The notes under the pieces were generated by a model. It made no database searches. It was not told the DNA's origin and saw only the letters and a list, made by a program, of their open reading frames with translations. Made by a program: the position numbers and the translations under genes. 64,000 bases of DNA from Mucilaginibacter sp. OK283 (GTDB lineage: Bacteria; Bacteroidota; Bacteroidia; Sphingobacteriales; Sphingobacteriaceae), in the NCBI RefSeq assembly GCF_900110415.1, contig NZ_FODR01000005.1, positions 62,001 through 126,000 of the forward strand, written 5' to 3'. Of this stretch, positions 9,132 to 18,226 are shown one piece after another (position 1 is the stretch's first letter; each line of letters begins with the position of its first letter).

Positions 9132-12100
9132 ATGGAAAAATCTTTATCCCAGATTTCAAGAAAGTTAATGACCGCAATTTTATTGCTCTTAACAATTTTC
9201 GCAACGTTGATGCCGGGACAATCCCTGGCCGAGCGTAAAGCATCATTGATTGACCAGCCGGTAACTGTAAAGTTTGCCGATGAGACGATGGATGCATCGC
9301 TCGAAAAATTAAAAAAGGCCATGAACAACGTGGCCTTCAATTACAAATTAGATGATGTGGCGGCAGTTAAAGTAAAAGCGAGCACTTTTATAGGCAAGCC
9401 TCTAAAAGATGTATTAAATGCTTTAACCAGCAACACCCAATTGGAGTACCGCGAGAAATATAATACTATTATTATTTCGCGTAAAAAAGTGGTAAAAGTG
9501 CCGGCAAAAGTAGTGATAACCGGTACCGTGAGCGACAAAGACGGTCCTCTTGCAGGTGTTGCCATCCGCAGTAAAACATCGCAGGCCGGCACCTCAACAG
9601 ATGTTAACGGTACTTTTAAAATATCGGTTGAGCAGGGCGAGGTACTGGTTTTTTCTTTTATCGGCTACAAAACCCAGGAGGTAGTTGCAGATCATTCACC
9701 GCTTGATGTTATTTTAAGTGCAGATATAACCGGCTTATCGGCGGTAGTGGTGGTAGGTTATGGTACGCAAAAAAAATCGGATGTAACCGGTGCTATAGGC
9801 TCATTAAAAGTATCAAATGTCAAAGATCGTTCGGTAGGTTCGGTTACCGAAATGCTGCAGGGGCAAATAGCCGGTGTTACCGTTTTAAATGAAGGTGGCG
9901 ACCCAACATCCGGGCCTAGCATCAGGTTACGTGGACGAAGTTCAGTAAATAGCGAAGGTCCTTTGACCGTAGTTGATGGTACCATTTATAACGGTGGACC
10001 TATTGATCCTAATGATATCGAATCTATCGATGTTTTGAAAGATTCATATGCCGCTATTTATGGTGCCCAGGCAGCGGGCGGTGTAATTTTAATAACTACC
10101 AAACGCGGTAAACAAGGCAAAACCAATCTGGATATTTCGGTAAAAGGAGGCGAACAAAATGCACTTAAAATATTGCAGGCTTTAAATGCTGCCGAGTATG
10201 CCGACGCTATAAATACGGCATATGACAATGCTGGTAAAACGCGTCTGCCGGCTTTTGATGCCACTGTAAACCCCGATTCGCGCATTACCCGCACAAACTG
10301 GACTGATGCATTGTTCAGGACCGGCCATGTACAGGATTATAGCCTTAATATCAGTGGAGGTAACGAAAAATCAACATTCTTTGTGTCCGGAGGGTATCGT
10401 AAAAACGATGCAATTCTTTTAAACACTAATTCACTGCGCTACAATTTCAGGGTAAATTCTGATCACCAGATAAAAGACTGGCTTAAAATGGGCGAAAGCA
10501 TGTCGTTCTCCTACAATAACGGCCAGGGGGCCAATACAACAAGCGCTTATACAGGTGCTATATTATCAGCCATATTTTATCCGCCCAACGCCTCAATTTA
10601 TAATGCCGATGGCAGCTTTGGCGGTGTGCCTGCTGCTTATGCAGGTTCATATGGTGATGTTATAAATCCGGTTGCTTACTTAAAACGCCTGGATAACAGC
10701 GATGCGGTTACCAGCTTTACCATAAACCCGTACATAGAAGTAAGCATAATTAAAGGGTTAAAATTCCGCTCGAACCTGGCAGTTACCAAAAACATGGAGA
10801 CTATCAAAAACTTCAGCACCAGGATACTGGAGCCGGGAAAAAAGTTTTTTGATAACTTCCTTTTCCAGGAACAAAATAATTCAAGGACGATACTTGCCGA
10901 GCAAACCTTAAACTTTGACAGGACATTTGGCCGTGATCACCACGTAACTGCTTTGGCAGGTTATACTTACCAGGATGATACGCAGGATTTTTTTAGTGTA
11001 AATACTGATAATTATTTGAGCGAAGATCCGGCATACCGGTACATTATAAATGGGACATTGAATCCAACAGGTGTTCCTTTGCAGGGCAATAAAAACGAAA
11101 CGGCCCTCATCTCTTATTTAGGTAGGGTAGGGTACGATTATAAAGGAAAATACTTTGTGAACGGCATCATAAGGCGTGATGCTACTTCGAAGTTGAGCAG
11201 TAAAAACCGTACAGAAACGTACCCTGGAATATCTGCAGGATGGTTGATTAGTAAGGAATCATTTTTTCCGGCCGATGGTTTAGTGTCATTTGCAAAATTG
11301 CGGGCAAGTTATGGCCAGTCAGGTAATCTTGCTGGTTTGCCTTACTTTCCTACGTCGGTATCCTTAACCAAAACTGCGGGCTATTTGGGCAGCCCTGCCG
11401 CGGCAATAACAGGATCAGCAATTGATGGCCTGGCCAACCTTGACCTCAAATGGGAAAAAGCAACCCAAACAGATATCGGTTTCGATTTAGGTTTGTTAAA
11501 CGGCCAGCTAAATGTTACCGGCGATGTATTTGTGAAAAAAAACACTCAATTTTTATTTCAACCACCGGTAGCGGCCGTTTTTGGTGTATCTAACCCGCCA
11601 TTTGTAAACGGCGGCGAAATTCAGAATAAAGGTATCGAGTTATCGGTTAAGTACCAGAACAGTATTGGCCAATTGCATTATAACCTTGCCGCCAACGGAT
11701 CATATATAAAGAACAAGATCCAGGATATTTTACCAGGCCAGCAAACAATTTTATCAAGTCCAACGGTGAGGGATAACCTGGTTCCGGTTCAATTGCAGCA
11801 AGGATACTCGCTGTACTCTTTCTTCGGTTACAAAACCGCGGGTTTATTCCAAACCCAGGATGAGGTAAACAACTATAAAGGTTCGTCGGGCGCACTTATC
11901 CAGCCAAATGCAAAACCGGGCGATATTAAATTTCTTGATTTAAATGGCGATGGTAAGCTTAGCGATGCCGATAAAACCTATTTAGGCACGCCGTTTCCTA
12001 AATTCAACTACGGCTTTACAGCCAACTTTAACTATGGCAACTTTGACCTGAGCGTGTTTTTACAGGGTATTGCCGGCAATAAAATTTTCAACGCCGTTAA

Positions 12101-12488
12101 ATACACAGGTTTAAACGCGTCAATCCAAAATTATAACCTGCTGGCCGATGCTAAAAACGCCTGGAGCCCTACACATACCAACACCAGCATACCAAGGCTT
12201 TCGGCAAGTGATGCCAATGGCAACTTTGGTAACGTATCTGATTTTTATGTCGAAAACGGCTCTTACATGCGCATCAAAAATGTAACACTTGGTTACACCC
12301 TGCCAAAAACATTGATGACCAAAATAGGGGTGCGTAGTGCAAGGGTATTTGCCAACGCGCAAAACCTGGCCACATTTACCAAATATTCGGGCCTTGACCC
12401 GGAAGTTGGTATCAACCAAAACGGGGTCGATTTAGGTTTGTACCCACAATCGAGGATCATTTTAATAGGTATTAACGTAGGCTTATAA
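9132..12488 (+). CDS. SusC/RagA-family TonB-linked receptor with STN signalling domain
   Basis: A complete 1118-residue SusC-type transducer. In order: signal peptide (about 1-33), STN domain (about 38-115; VTVKFADETMDASLEKL, then TIIISRKK), carboxypeptidase-regulatory-like domain (about 125-200), plug (VVVVGYGTQKK, LQGQIAGVTVLNEGG, GPSIRLRG, AAGGVILITTKRG) and barrel to the C-terminus. The STN domain is the part that contacts a FecR-type regulator, which agrees with the preceding genes. The first receptor in this window (1-3137) is not preceded by such regulators as far as can be seen. The SusD partner follows after 35 bases. From the last gene of the locus, the imported substrate may be a phosphorylated compound; that is inference. 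Confidence 0.97.
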   Translation: MEKSLSQISRKLMTAILLLLTIFATLMPGQSLAERKASLIDQPVTVKFADETMDASLEKLKKAMNNVAFNYKLDDVAAVKVKASTFIGKPLKDVLNALTSNTQLEYREKYNTIIISRKKVVKVPAKVVITGTVSDKDGPLAGVAIRSKTSQAGTSTDVNGTFKISVEQGEVLVFSFIGYKTQEVVADHSPLDVILSADITGLSAVVVVGYGTQKKSDVTGAIGSLKVSNVKDRSVGSVTEMLQGQIAGVTVLNEGGDPTSGPSIRLRGRSSVNSEGPLTVVDGTIYNGGPIDPNDIESIDVLKDSYAAIYGAQAAGGVILITTKRGKQGKTNLDISVKGGEQNALKILQALNAAEYADAINTAYDNAGKTRLPAFDATVNPDSRITRTNWTDALFRTGHVQDYSLNISGGNEKSTFFVSGGYRKNDAILLNTNSLRYNFRVNSDHQIKDWLKMGESMSFSYNNGQGANTTSAYTGAILSAIFYPPNASIYNADGSFGGVPAAYAGSYGDVINPVAYLKRLDNSDAVTSFTINPYIEVSIIKGLKFRSNLAVTKNMETIKNFSTRILEPGKKFFDNFLFQEQNNSRTILAEQTLNFDRTFGRDHHVTALAGYTYQDDTQDFFSVNTDNYLSEDPAYRYIINGTLNPTGVPLQGNKNETALISYLGRVGYDYKGKYFVNGIIRRDATSKLSSKNRTETYPGISAGWLISKESFFPADGLVSFAKLRASYGQSGNLAGLPYFPTSVSLTKTAGYLGSPAAAITGSAIDGLANLDLKWEKATQTDIGFDLGLLNGQLNVTGDVFVKKNTQFLFQPPVAAVFGVSNPPFVNGGEIQNKGIELSVKYQNSIGQLHYNLAANGSYIKNKIQDILPGQQTILSSPTVRDNLVPVQLQQGYSLYSFFGYKTAGLFQTQDEVNNYKGSSGALIQPNAKPGDIKFLDLNGDGKLSDADKTYLGTPFPKFNYGFTANFNYGNFDLSVFLQGIAGNKIFNAVKYTGLNASIQNYNLLADAKNAWSPTHTNTSIPRLSASDANGNFGNVSDFYVENGSYMRIKNVTLGYTLPKTLMTKIGVRSARVFANAQNLATFTKYSGLDPEVGINQNGVDLGLYPQSRIILIGINVGL

Positions 12489-12523
12489 CAACAAGGTATT
12501 AGAGAATTAAGGAGACAATTAAG

Positions 12524-14035
12524 ATGAAATTTAAAAATATAGTTAAAGGCTTGTTAGGTGTAATGGTAATTATACTTGCGCAAAGCTGTAAAAAAAGCAC
12601 GTTAGATAATATTAAGCCTACAGGTACGCCAACAAGCACCAACTTTTGGAAAAATGCAAGTGATGCCCAGGCGGCAGCTAATGGTCTTTACGAAAAACAA
12701 AGTAACAGCGAGGATTTGTACGGCCGCGGCTTCTTTTGGTTTATAAACGCCAGTGATGATATGGTAGTTGGCCGTACATCTGCCGATAGGGAAAATATCA
12801 AAAACTTTGTTTGTACCGGTAACGAAAGCAGTATTTATGCGCCATGGTCGTTACATTTTGTGGTAATGAAAAGGGCAAATGATGTTATAGCTAATGTGCC
12901 CGGCATCACTATGGATCAGGCTACCAAAAACTTTATATTGGGGCAGGCCTACTTTGTACACGCGGTTATGCACCTGGAAATTGCCGATTTATATGGTACC
13001 GATAAACAGGGAGCTCCCCTTCAAAACCGGGCTAATCCAATCGCGTTTCCTGTACAATTAGCTTCAGTTAAAGATAATTACGCTTACATAGAAGCCGATT
13101 TAAAGAAAGCGGCATCGCTGTTACCTTATTTTGATCAGCTTGCTGCCGCTGATAAGGGTAGGGCGCACAAAACAGCCGCATGGGCATACCTGGCCAAAAC
13201 CTACCTGCACGCTAAGGATTATGCCAATGCCGAAAAATATGCCGATTCAGTTATTCTAAGTGGCAAACATGCTTTGTTAGCAAATTATGCGGATGTATTT
13301 AAAATAGCCAATAACTATAGTTCCGAGTACATTTGGTCGGTAGCCAGCAATTTAAACGGGCAAAGCATTTTGCCTGGTGCTATGCTGGAGAATAAAGGCT
13401 GGGGTTTATACAATGGTTTTGGCTACTATCAGCCCACAAAAGAATTGGTTGACGAATTTGAAACCGGCGATAAAAGGCTGGCAACAACTATTCTTAAAAA
13501 CGGTGATACTTTCCAGTATTTTGGCCAAACGTATACTTACCCAATTGGTGGCAAAAGCAACAGCTTAACCGGTTACCAGTTTAATAAATACATGGAGCCG
13601 TTTAGCTATGCCGGCGGCATTCACGTAAGCCCTAATGGCGATGAGCCGTCGACAGATTTAAACGTTCCGTTATTACGCTATGCCGAAATTTTGCTCATTA
13701 AAGCCGAGGCTCAAATTATGCAGGGTAAAAACGGCGATGCAGCTTTAAACCTGGTACGTGTAAGGGCTGGGCTGGCACCAAAATCGGGTGCTACCATGGC
13801 TGATTTAAAACACGAACGCCGTGTAGAACTGGCAGGAGAGTGGAGCGACCGCAACTTTGACCTGGTGCGTTGGGGCGATGCACAGGCTACTTACGCCAAA
13901 CCATTGCATGGAGCTAATGGATCTGTAGTGTGGAAAGCGCGTAATTTTGACCCGGCAAGGGATAATGTATGGCCTATACCGCCAAAAGATATCCAGATAA
14001 GCCAGGGACAGCTAAAACAAAATGCAGGCTGGTAA
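12524..14035 (+). CDS. SusD/RagB-family lipoprotein, partner of the STN-type SusC
   Basis: A 503-residue surface lipoprotein with lipobox AQSC (Cys about residue 22). Family hallmarks are the early TPR-like helices (YEKQSNSEDLYGRG, GQAYFVHAVMHLEIADLYG) and the C-terminal block LKHERRVELAGEWSDRNFDLVRWG. It starts 35 bases after the SusC stop and, unusually for this window, is preceded by a good Shine-Dalgarno-like AAGGAGAC. A strong terminator follows, so the phosphatase gene behind it may be reached only by read-through or by its own promoter. Confidence 0.96.
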   Translation: MKFKNIVKGLLGVMVIILAQSCKKSTLDNIKPTGTPTSTNFWKNASDAQAAANGLYEKQSNSEDLYGRGFFWFINASDDMVVGRTSADRENIKNFVCTGNESSIYAPWSLHFVVMKRANDVIANVPGITMDQATKNFILGQAYFVHAVMHLEIADLYGTDKQGAPLQNRANPIAFPVQLASVKDNYAYIEADLKKAASLLPYFDQLAAADKGRAHKTAAWAYLAKTYLHAKDYANAEKYADSVILSGKHALLANYADVFKIANNYSSEYIWSVASNLNGQSILPGAMLENKGWGLYNGFGYYQPTKELVDEFETGDKRLATTILKNGDTFQYFGQTYTYPIGGKSNSLTGYQFNKYMEPFSYAGGIHVSPNGDEPSTDLNVPLLRYAEILLIKAEAQIMQGKNGDAALNLVRVRAGLAPKSGATMADLKHERRVELAGEWSDRNFDLVRWGDAQATYAKPLHGANGSVVWKARNFDPARDNVWPIPPKDIQISQGQLKQNAGW

Positions 14036-14051
14036 ATAAATTTATACCTTT

Positions 14052-14076
14052 AAAACCGGGCAACGCCCGGTTTTTT
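14052..14076 (+). terminator. Rho-independent terminator
   Basis: A 10-bp perfect GC-rich stem (14052-14061 with 14065-14074), a 3-base loop and a six-T run. It stands between SusD and the phosphodiesterase-phosphatase gene, only 15 bases before the latter's start, so it may act as an attenuator within the locus. Confidence 0.85.
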
Positions 14077-14091
14077 ACATTGAACTAAAAA

Positions 14092-15927
14092 ATGAAAAAC
14101 AGTACTACAATTATCTTGCTTACTGCTTTGCTGCTGAGTATAAACTTGCGCGCTAACGCACAAATTAAAGAGTATACCGTGGCCGATGCACACTCCCACA
14201 ATGATTACAAAAACAACATTCCATTTTATCGGGCTTATGAAAAAGGTTTTGGGTCAATTGAGGCCGATGTTTATGCGGTAAACGGCCAACTGATGGTGGC
14301 GCATGATAAAAAGGAGATCAGCGCCAAACGCTCGTTGAAAATCCTCTATATCGATCCGCTAATCGAGAAACTTAACCGCGATCCGCAAAGACACCTGCGG
14401 CTGCTTATCGAAATAAAAGAAGATTACAAAGCCATATTACCCTTGGTAATCAGCGAACTTAAACCGTTAGAAAAATATTTTGCCTATGATGGGCATCCCG
14501 GCAGGTTATCTATCGTGATGACAGGGGCGGTTCCTCCGGCAGCTGTAATGCCAAACTACCCGGATTGGATATCTTTTGATGTTGATCATTTAAATGGGTT
14601 TACGCCCGCTCAATGGAAAAAAATTGGATTGGTGAGTTTCCCGCTAAGCAAATATGTGCATTGGAATGGTAAAGGCGTATTTAATGCCGATGAAATTAAA
14701 AGAATAAAAGGTGGCATCGACAGCGTTCATCATGCCGGCAAAAAAGTACGTTTTTACGAAACTCCCGATACCAAAAGCAGCTGGCTGGCTATGTTGCGCT
14801 TGGGCGTTGATGTTATAGGAACCGATGACATAGAAGGGCTCGGCAATTTTTTAAACAGGAAAGAGAAATCTGAATACATTGCTCCAGAAACTTACGTTAT
14901 TTATCACCCAACTTATAAATCAGATGGTGAGGTAAAAAAGGTTAAAAATATCATTTTATGTATAGGCGATGGCATGGGCTTATCGCAACTATACGCCACT
15001 TATAGTGCCAACAGGGGGCAGCTTAATATATTCCAGATGCTTAACATGGGCTTTTCGGTTACTTACTCGGCCGATGCCTACATCACTGATTCAGCTGCCG
15101 GCGCAACAGCTTTTGCGTCGGGACAAAAAACAAATGATAGGGCAGTGGGGGTTGATCCGGAAGGCAAGCCCTTAAAATCGTTGGCCGATTACAGTGCCGA
15201 AGCAGGAAAAAAAACGGCCGACATTGTGGTATGCGAACTTACCGATGCAACACCCGCAGCCTTTTACGCTCATAATGCCGAAAGGAGTAATGCCACCGAT
15301 ATTGCCGGTCAAATAGTATCATCGCCGGTTGATATATTTTTAGGGTCGGCTTATAAAGATTTTACCCAGCCGGTAAATGGACAAACGCACATCGATAAAA
15401 TGAAACAACGCGGGTATACCATTATCCGCACTTTTGATGATTTTATAAATACACCTGCAACAAAGATCCTGGCATTAATGGACGATAGTGTAACCAGGCC
15501 CAAAATGGATGGCCGGGGAAACTATTTGCCGCTGGCATTAAAAAAAGTAACCCAAACTTTTAAAAATGCGCCAAACGGATTTTTTATGATGATTGAAGGA
15601 TCGCAGATTGATCACGGTGGCCACAACAATAATCTTAAACAGGTAATTACCGAGAACAGCGATTTTGACCGGATGGTTGGCGATGCCCTGCGCTTTGCCG
15701 ACGAAGATGGCGAAACACTGGTTATTGTTACTGCCGATCATGAAACGGGCGGGTTAACGCTGTTGGATGGCAATATCGGCAAAGGATACGTTTGGGGCGA
15801 TTTTAGTACTAACGACCATACCGGGACACCTGTACCCTTATTTGCTTACGGCCCGCACTCGCTTGATTTTAGGGGCGTTTTTAACAACACAGAAATTTTT
15901 AATAAGCTGAAGGCATTGCTGAAATAG
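14092..15927 (+). CDS. secreted PI-PLC/GDPD-like phosphodiesterase fused to alkaline phosphatase
   Basis: A 611-residue exported fusion. A signal peptide covers about residues 1-23. The N-terminal part (about 28-270) looks like the PI-PLC-like/glycerophosphodiester phosphodiesterase TIM barrel: H34-x-H36-N-D-Y, E57-A-D59 and A-H71-D, a set resembling metal and catalytic residues of that superfamily. The C-terminal part (about 284-611) is a PhoA-type alkaline phosphatase: IGDGMG, nucleophile region T-D333-S334-AAGATAFASG, EGSQIDHGGH, and the late metal motif A-D549-H550-E551-TGG. One chain could thus cut a phosphodiester and then strip the resulting monoester, releasing phosphate outside the inner membrane. 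It sits directly behind a SusCD pair under ECF/FecR control. Domain calls are firm; the combined function is inferred. Confidence 0.92.
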   Translation: MKNSTTIILLTALLLSINLRANAQIKEYTVADAHSHNDYKNNIPFYRAYEKGFGSIEADVYAVNGQLMVAHDKKEISAKRSLKILYIDPLIEKLNRDPQRHLRLLIEIKEDYKAILPLVISELKPLEKYFAYDGHPGRLSIVMTGAVPPAAVMPNYPDWISFDVDHLNGFTPAQWKKIGLVSFPLSKYVHWNGKGVFNADEIKRIKGGIDSVHHAGKKVRFYETPDTKSSWLAMLRLGVDVIGTDDIEGLGNFLNRKEKSEYIAPETYVIYHPTYKSDGEVKKVKNIILCIGDGMGLSQLYATYSANRGQLNIFQMLNMGFSVTYSADAYITDSAAGATAFASGQKTNDRAVGVDPEGKPLKSLADYSAEAGKKTADIVVCELTDATPAAFYAHNAERSNATDIAGQIVSSPVDIFLGSAYKDFTQPVNGQTHIDKMKQRGYTIIRTFDDFINTPATKILALMDDSVTRPKMDGRGNYLPLALKKVTQTFKNAPNGFFMMIEGSQIDHGGHNNNLKQVITENSDFDRMVGDALRFADEDGETLVIVTADHETGGLTLLDGNIGKGYVWGDFSTNDHTGTPVPLFAYGPHSLDFRGVFNNTEIFNKLKALLK

Positions 15928-15942
15928 GGGATTGGTTACAAG

Positions 15943-15983
15943 AAAAAAGCCGCTGCATATGTTGTTATGCGGTGGCTTTTTTT
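15943..15983 (+). terminator. Rho-independent terminator, bidirectional type
   Basis: A 17-bp A/T-ended stem (15943-15959 with 15966-15982, two wobbles) and 6-base loop, with A and T runs on either side. It can serve the phosphatase gene and the convergent gene ending at 16009. Confidence 0.85.
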
Positions 15984-16008
15984 ATGGTTTAAAATTATTT
16001 TGCAAATG

Positions 16009-17502
16009 TTAAACAGTAGCTGTTTGCGTCTGGGTATCACTTTCATTAGTTTCCGCAACAACGTTAACCGGCGGTACTTCACAATTGAAGCCAAATAAGC
16101 ACCGGTTTTTTATCATGGCGGCTACCTCGTTAGGTACATATTCTTCCCATCCTGCAGAGCCTTGTTTTATGAGCTGGAGCACGTTGTCGGTATCAACATG
16201 CAGGTTACCTTCGTTATAGTGCCTGATATCTTCAATCTTGTTGTTGGCAATCAGGTAGCGGTACAAATCGATAAGATGTGGCGGCGGGTAAAATTTAAGG
16301 CAGTTCCAGATTACGCCATCGCGCAAGGTGGGGTATATGAACAGTTTTACCTTACGGCTAAATAGCGTAGCAAATGATTCAAGGATACCGCCGGGAAGAT
16401 CTTTGTAATGTTCTTCCGAAAAGATGTACTCCAAATTAGGGAAGCCCAGCACCATCCCTATTTTTAACCTGGTGATTTTTGAAAGGTAAGCCACCAGTTT
16501 ATAATACTCATGAAAATTACTGATCATAACCGTTTGCCCAAGCGAGCACAGGATATCTACACGGTCCAGAAAGTCTTTTTCATCAATATCGGCATTCAGG
16601 TCGGCGTTTCGCTCTTTTAAAGCCTGCAGGGTAAGTTCGGTAACTACTACCACTTTGGTGTTATCAACATCGGGTTCCTGTAAAAATTGCTTAACGCCAT
16701 TATTCAGCATATCCAAATGCACGTTAATAATCGGTCGGAAACGGCCGCGGATCACCACAATGTGTTTTTTATAAAGCGCTTCGGTAGGCTGCATGTTTTT
16801 GCCATCGGGCCCAAATACGGCAGCGTCAGAAAAACCATATTTTACAAGGTGCAGGCTCATCAGTCTGTTGTCTACCTTGGTAAAATCGGGCCCTTCAAAG
16901 CGGATCATGTCAATTTGAATCCTGTCTCTCGATAGGTTATCCATTAGCGACAACAAAAATACCGGCGGAATTTCGTTGTAGTAAAAGCAGGCATACATCA
17001 GGTTTACCCCCAAAATGCCTACGGCCTGCTGCTGCAGGTTAGTATCGTTATCCAGCAGTTTTACGTGAATAACTACATCATTAAACGCGCCGTTTGGCTG
17101 TAGCTGAAAGCGTACCCCCATCCAGCCGTGGCCGTCGTTGGTTTTATTGTAATTTAAAGCTGAAACGGTATCGGAGAAGGCAAAAAACGTTGTGGAATCG
17201 CCACGTTGTACGGCCAAACGTTCAATTAGCAGCCCGTACTCATGGTCAAGCATTGATATTAAGCGGGCTTCGCTTACATAGCGCCTTGATTGTTGTACGC
17301 CATAAATGGCATCGGAGAAAACCATATCATAAGCCGACATGGTTTTGGCTATAGTGCCCGATGATGCGCCGGCCTTAAAAAAGTTGGCTGCAACATCCTG
17401 TCCTGCACCAATTTCGGCGAATGAACCGTATATTTTAGGATCAAGGTTAATGGCAAGTGCCTTTTGTTTGGTCCCTATATCCTTGTTGTGAATGGCATTC
17501 AT
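16009..17502 (-). CDS. conserved Bacteroidota protein of unknown function
   Basis: A 497-residue soluble protein with no signal peptide or membrane segment. The N-terminal stretch (ALAINLDPKIYGSFAEIGAG, FFKAGASSGTIAKTMSAYD, then LDHEYGLLIERL) is one I recognise as strongly conserved in Bacteroidota proteins of this length, but I know no established function. Some database relatives carry enzyme names such as nucleotide adenylyltransferase, yet no HxGH nucleotidyl-transfer motif is visible here, so I do not adopt them. The gene stands alone, convergent with the phosphatase gene and divergent from the T9SS trio across a 724-bp spacer. Confidence 0.85.
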   Translation of the reverse strand: MNAIHNKDIGTKQKALAINLDPKIYGSFAEIGAGQDVAANFFKAGASSGTIAKTMSAYDMVFSDAIYGVQQSRRYVSEARLISMLDHEYGLLIERLAVQRGDSTTFFAFSDTVSALNYNKTNDGHGWMGVRFQLQPNGAFNDVVIHVKLLDNDTNLQQQAVGILGVNLMYACFYYNEIPPVFLLSLMDNLSRDRIQIDMIRFEGPDFTKVDNRLMSLHLVKYGFSDAAVFGPDGKNMQPTEALYKKHIVVIRGRFRPIINVHLDMLNNGVKQFLQEPDVDNTKVVVVTELTLQALKERNADLNADIDEKDFLDRVDILCSLGQTVMISNFHEYYKLVAYLSKITRLKIGMVLGFPNLEYIFSEEHYKDLPGGILESFATLFSRKVKLFIYPTLRDGVIWNCLKFYPPPHLIDLYRYLIANNKIEDIRHYNEGNLHVDTDNVLQLIKQGSAGWEEYVPNEVAAMIKNRCLFGFNCEVPPVNVVAETNESDTQTQTATV

Positions 17503-18226
17503 ACCCTTAGTTAATTATAGTTTATTGTTGCCAATATGATGATCTGAAAAGACGCCTTAAAAATACGGTTTTTTAATTTACTTAAGATCATGTATTAGTA
17601 AAAAGGCAAGGAAACCGCATTTGTTTTTTGATTTAGATAGTAAGCGTGGCGTAAGGTTTAATAAATTGTTAACAAATGCTAAATTCGCTCATTTGAAGAT
17701 CATGATATTATTCCCGATGCTTTTTTCGTATTTTATGTTACATAAACGCATCCATCTGTTTTATTTTGGTTAGATACGGCGCCTGTCGAAAGATTGTCCG
17801 AAACAAGCGGCTTAAGGAAAAATTATTTTACATGGGCTGTTGGCAGGTCCCCGAAAAAGATTGAAAAAGTGGTTCATTTCAGGAAGAAATGATTTTTGAA
17901 AAGGATTTATCCCTTTGTGTTGATAAACTGTGTGTACCGCTTCGGGGCGAGACAGGGTGAAACGCCCTGAAACACCCTGGTACGCCCTGAAACACCCTGG
18001 TACGGGGTGGTACACCTGGCAAATACTAATCCGGCAACTACTTTACTGGTTGGGCCTGTTTTAAAGCTAACCGGGCATATCCAAGCAATATCCCCAGTTT
18101 ACCGTAAGTACCTGGAAATTTGATGGAGGCATTAATGGCCCGGGTTATTGTTTTATTGCCCGGTGTAAATTTTTCACACTTATTTCGCCTGCTTTTTATA
18201 ACTTACAGCTTTGTAAATAAACCTCG
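17503..18226. other. 724-bp divergent spacer with a 10-bp repeat array
   Basis: This spacer separates the unknown protein (minus) from the T9SS trio (plus). It is AT-rich except for the GC-rich 10-bp array at 17953-18022. No gene with convincing coding features is seen; the short minus-strand reading frame around 17812-18015 is largely made of the repeat. The left half must hold the promoter for the minus-strand gene. Confidence 0.7.
17953..18022. repeat. 10-bp-period tandem repeat array, about seven units
   Basis: Seven consecutive 10-mers starting at 17953: CAGGGTGAAA, CGCCCTGAAA, CACCCTGGTA, CGCCCTGAAA, CACCCTGGTA, CGGGGTGGTA, CACCTGGCAA. Units 2-3 and 4-5 form an exact 20-bp tandem duplication (17963-17982 and 17983-18002). 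One unit per helical turn places all copies on the same DNA face. Outer units carry the complementary GGGTG core, so the array can also fold back on itself. Confidence 0.85.

Noticed and set aside
1..15927. Polysaccharide utilisation locus in the strict sense
   Set aside because: Two SusCD pairs are present but no glycoside hydrolase or polysaccharide lyase lies with them; the only enzyme is the phosphodiesterase-phosphatase.
17812..18015. Minus-strand reading frame in the spacer before the T9SS trio
   Set aside because: Much of it is the 10-bp array; no conserved features or start context.
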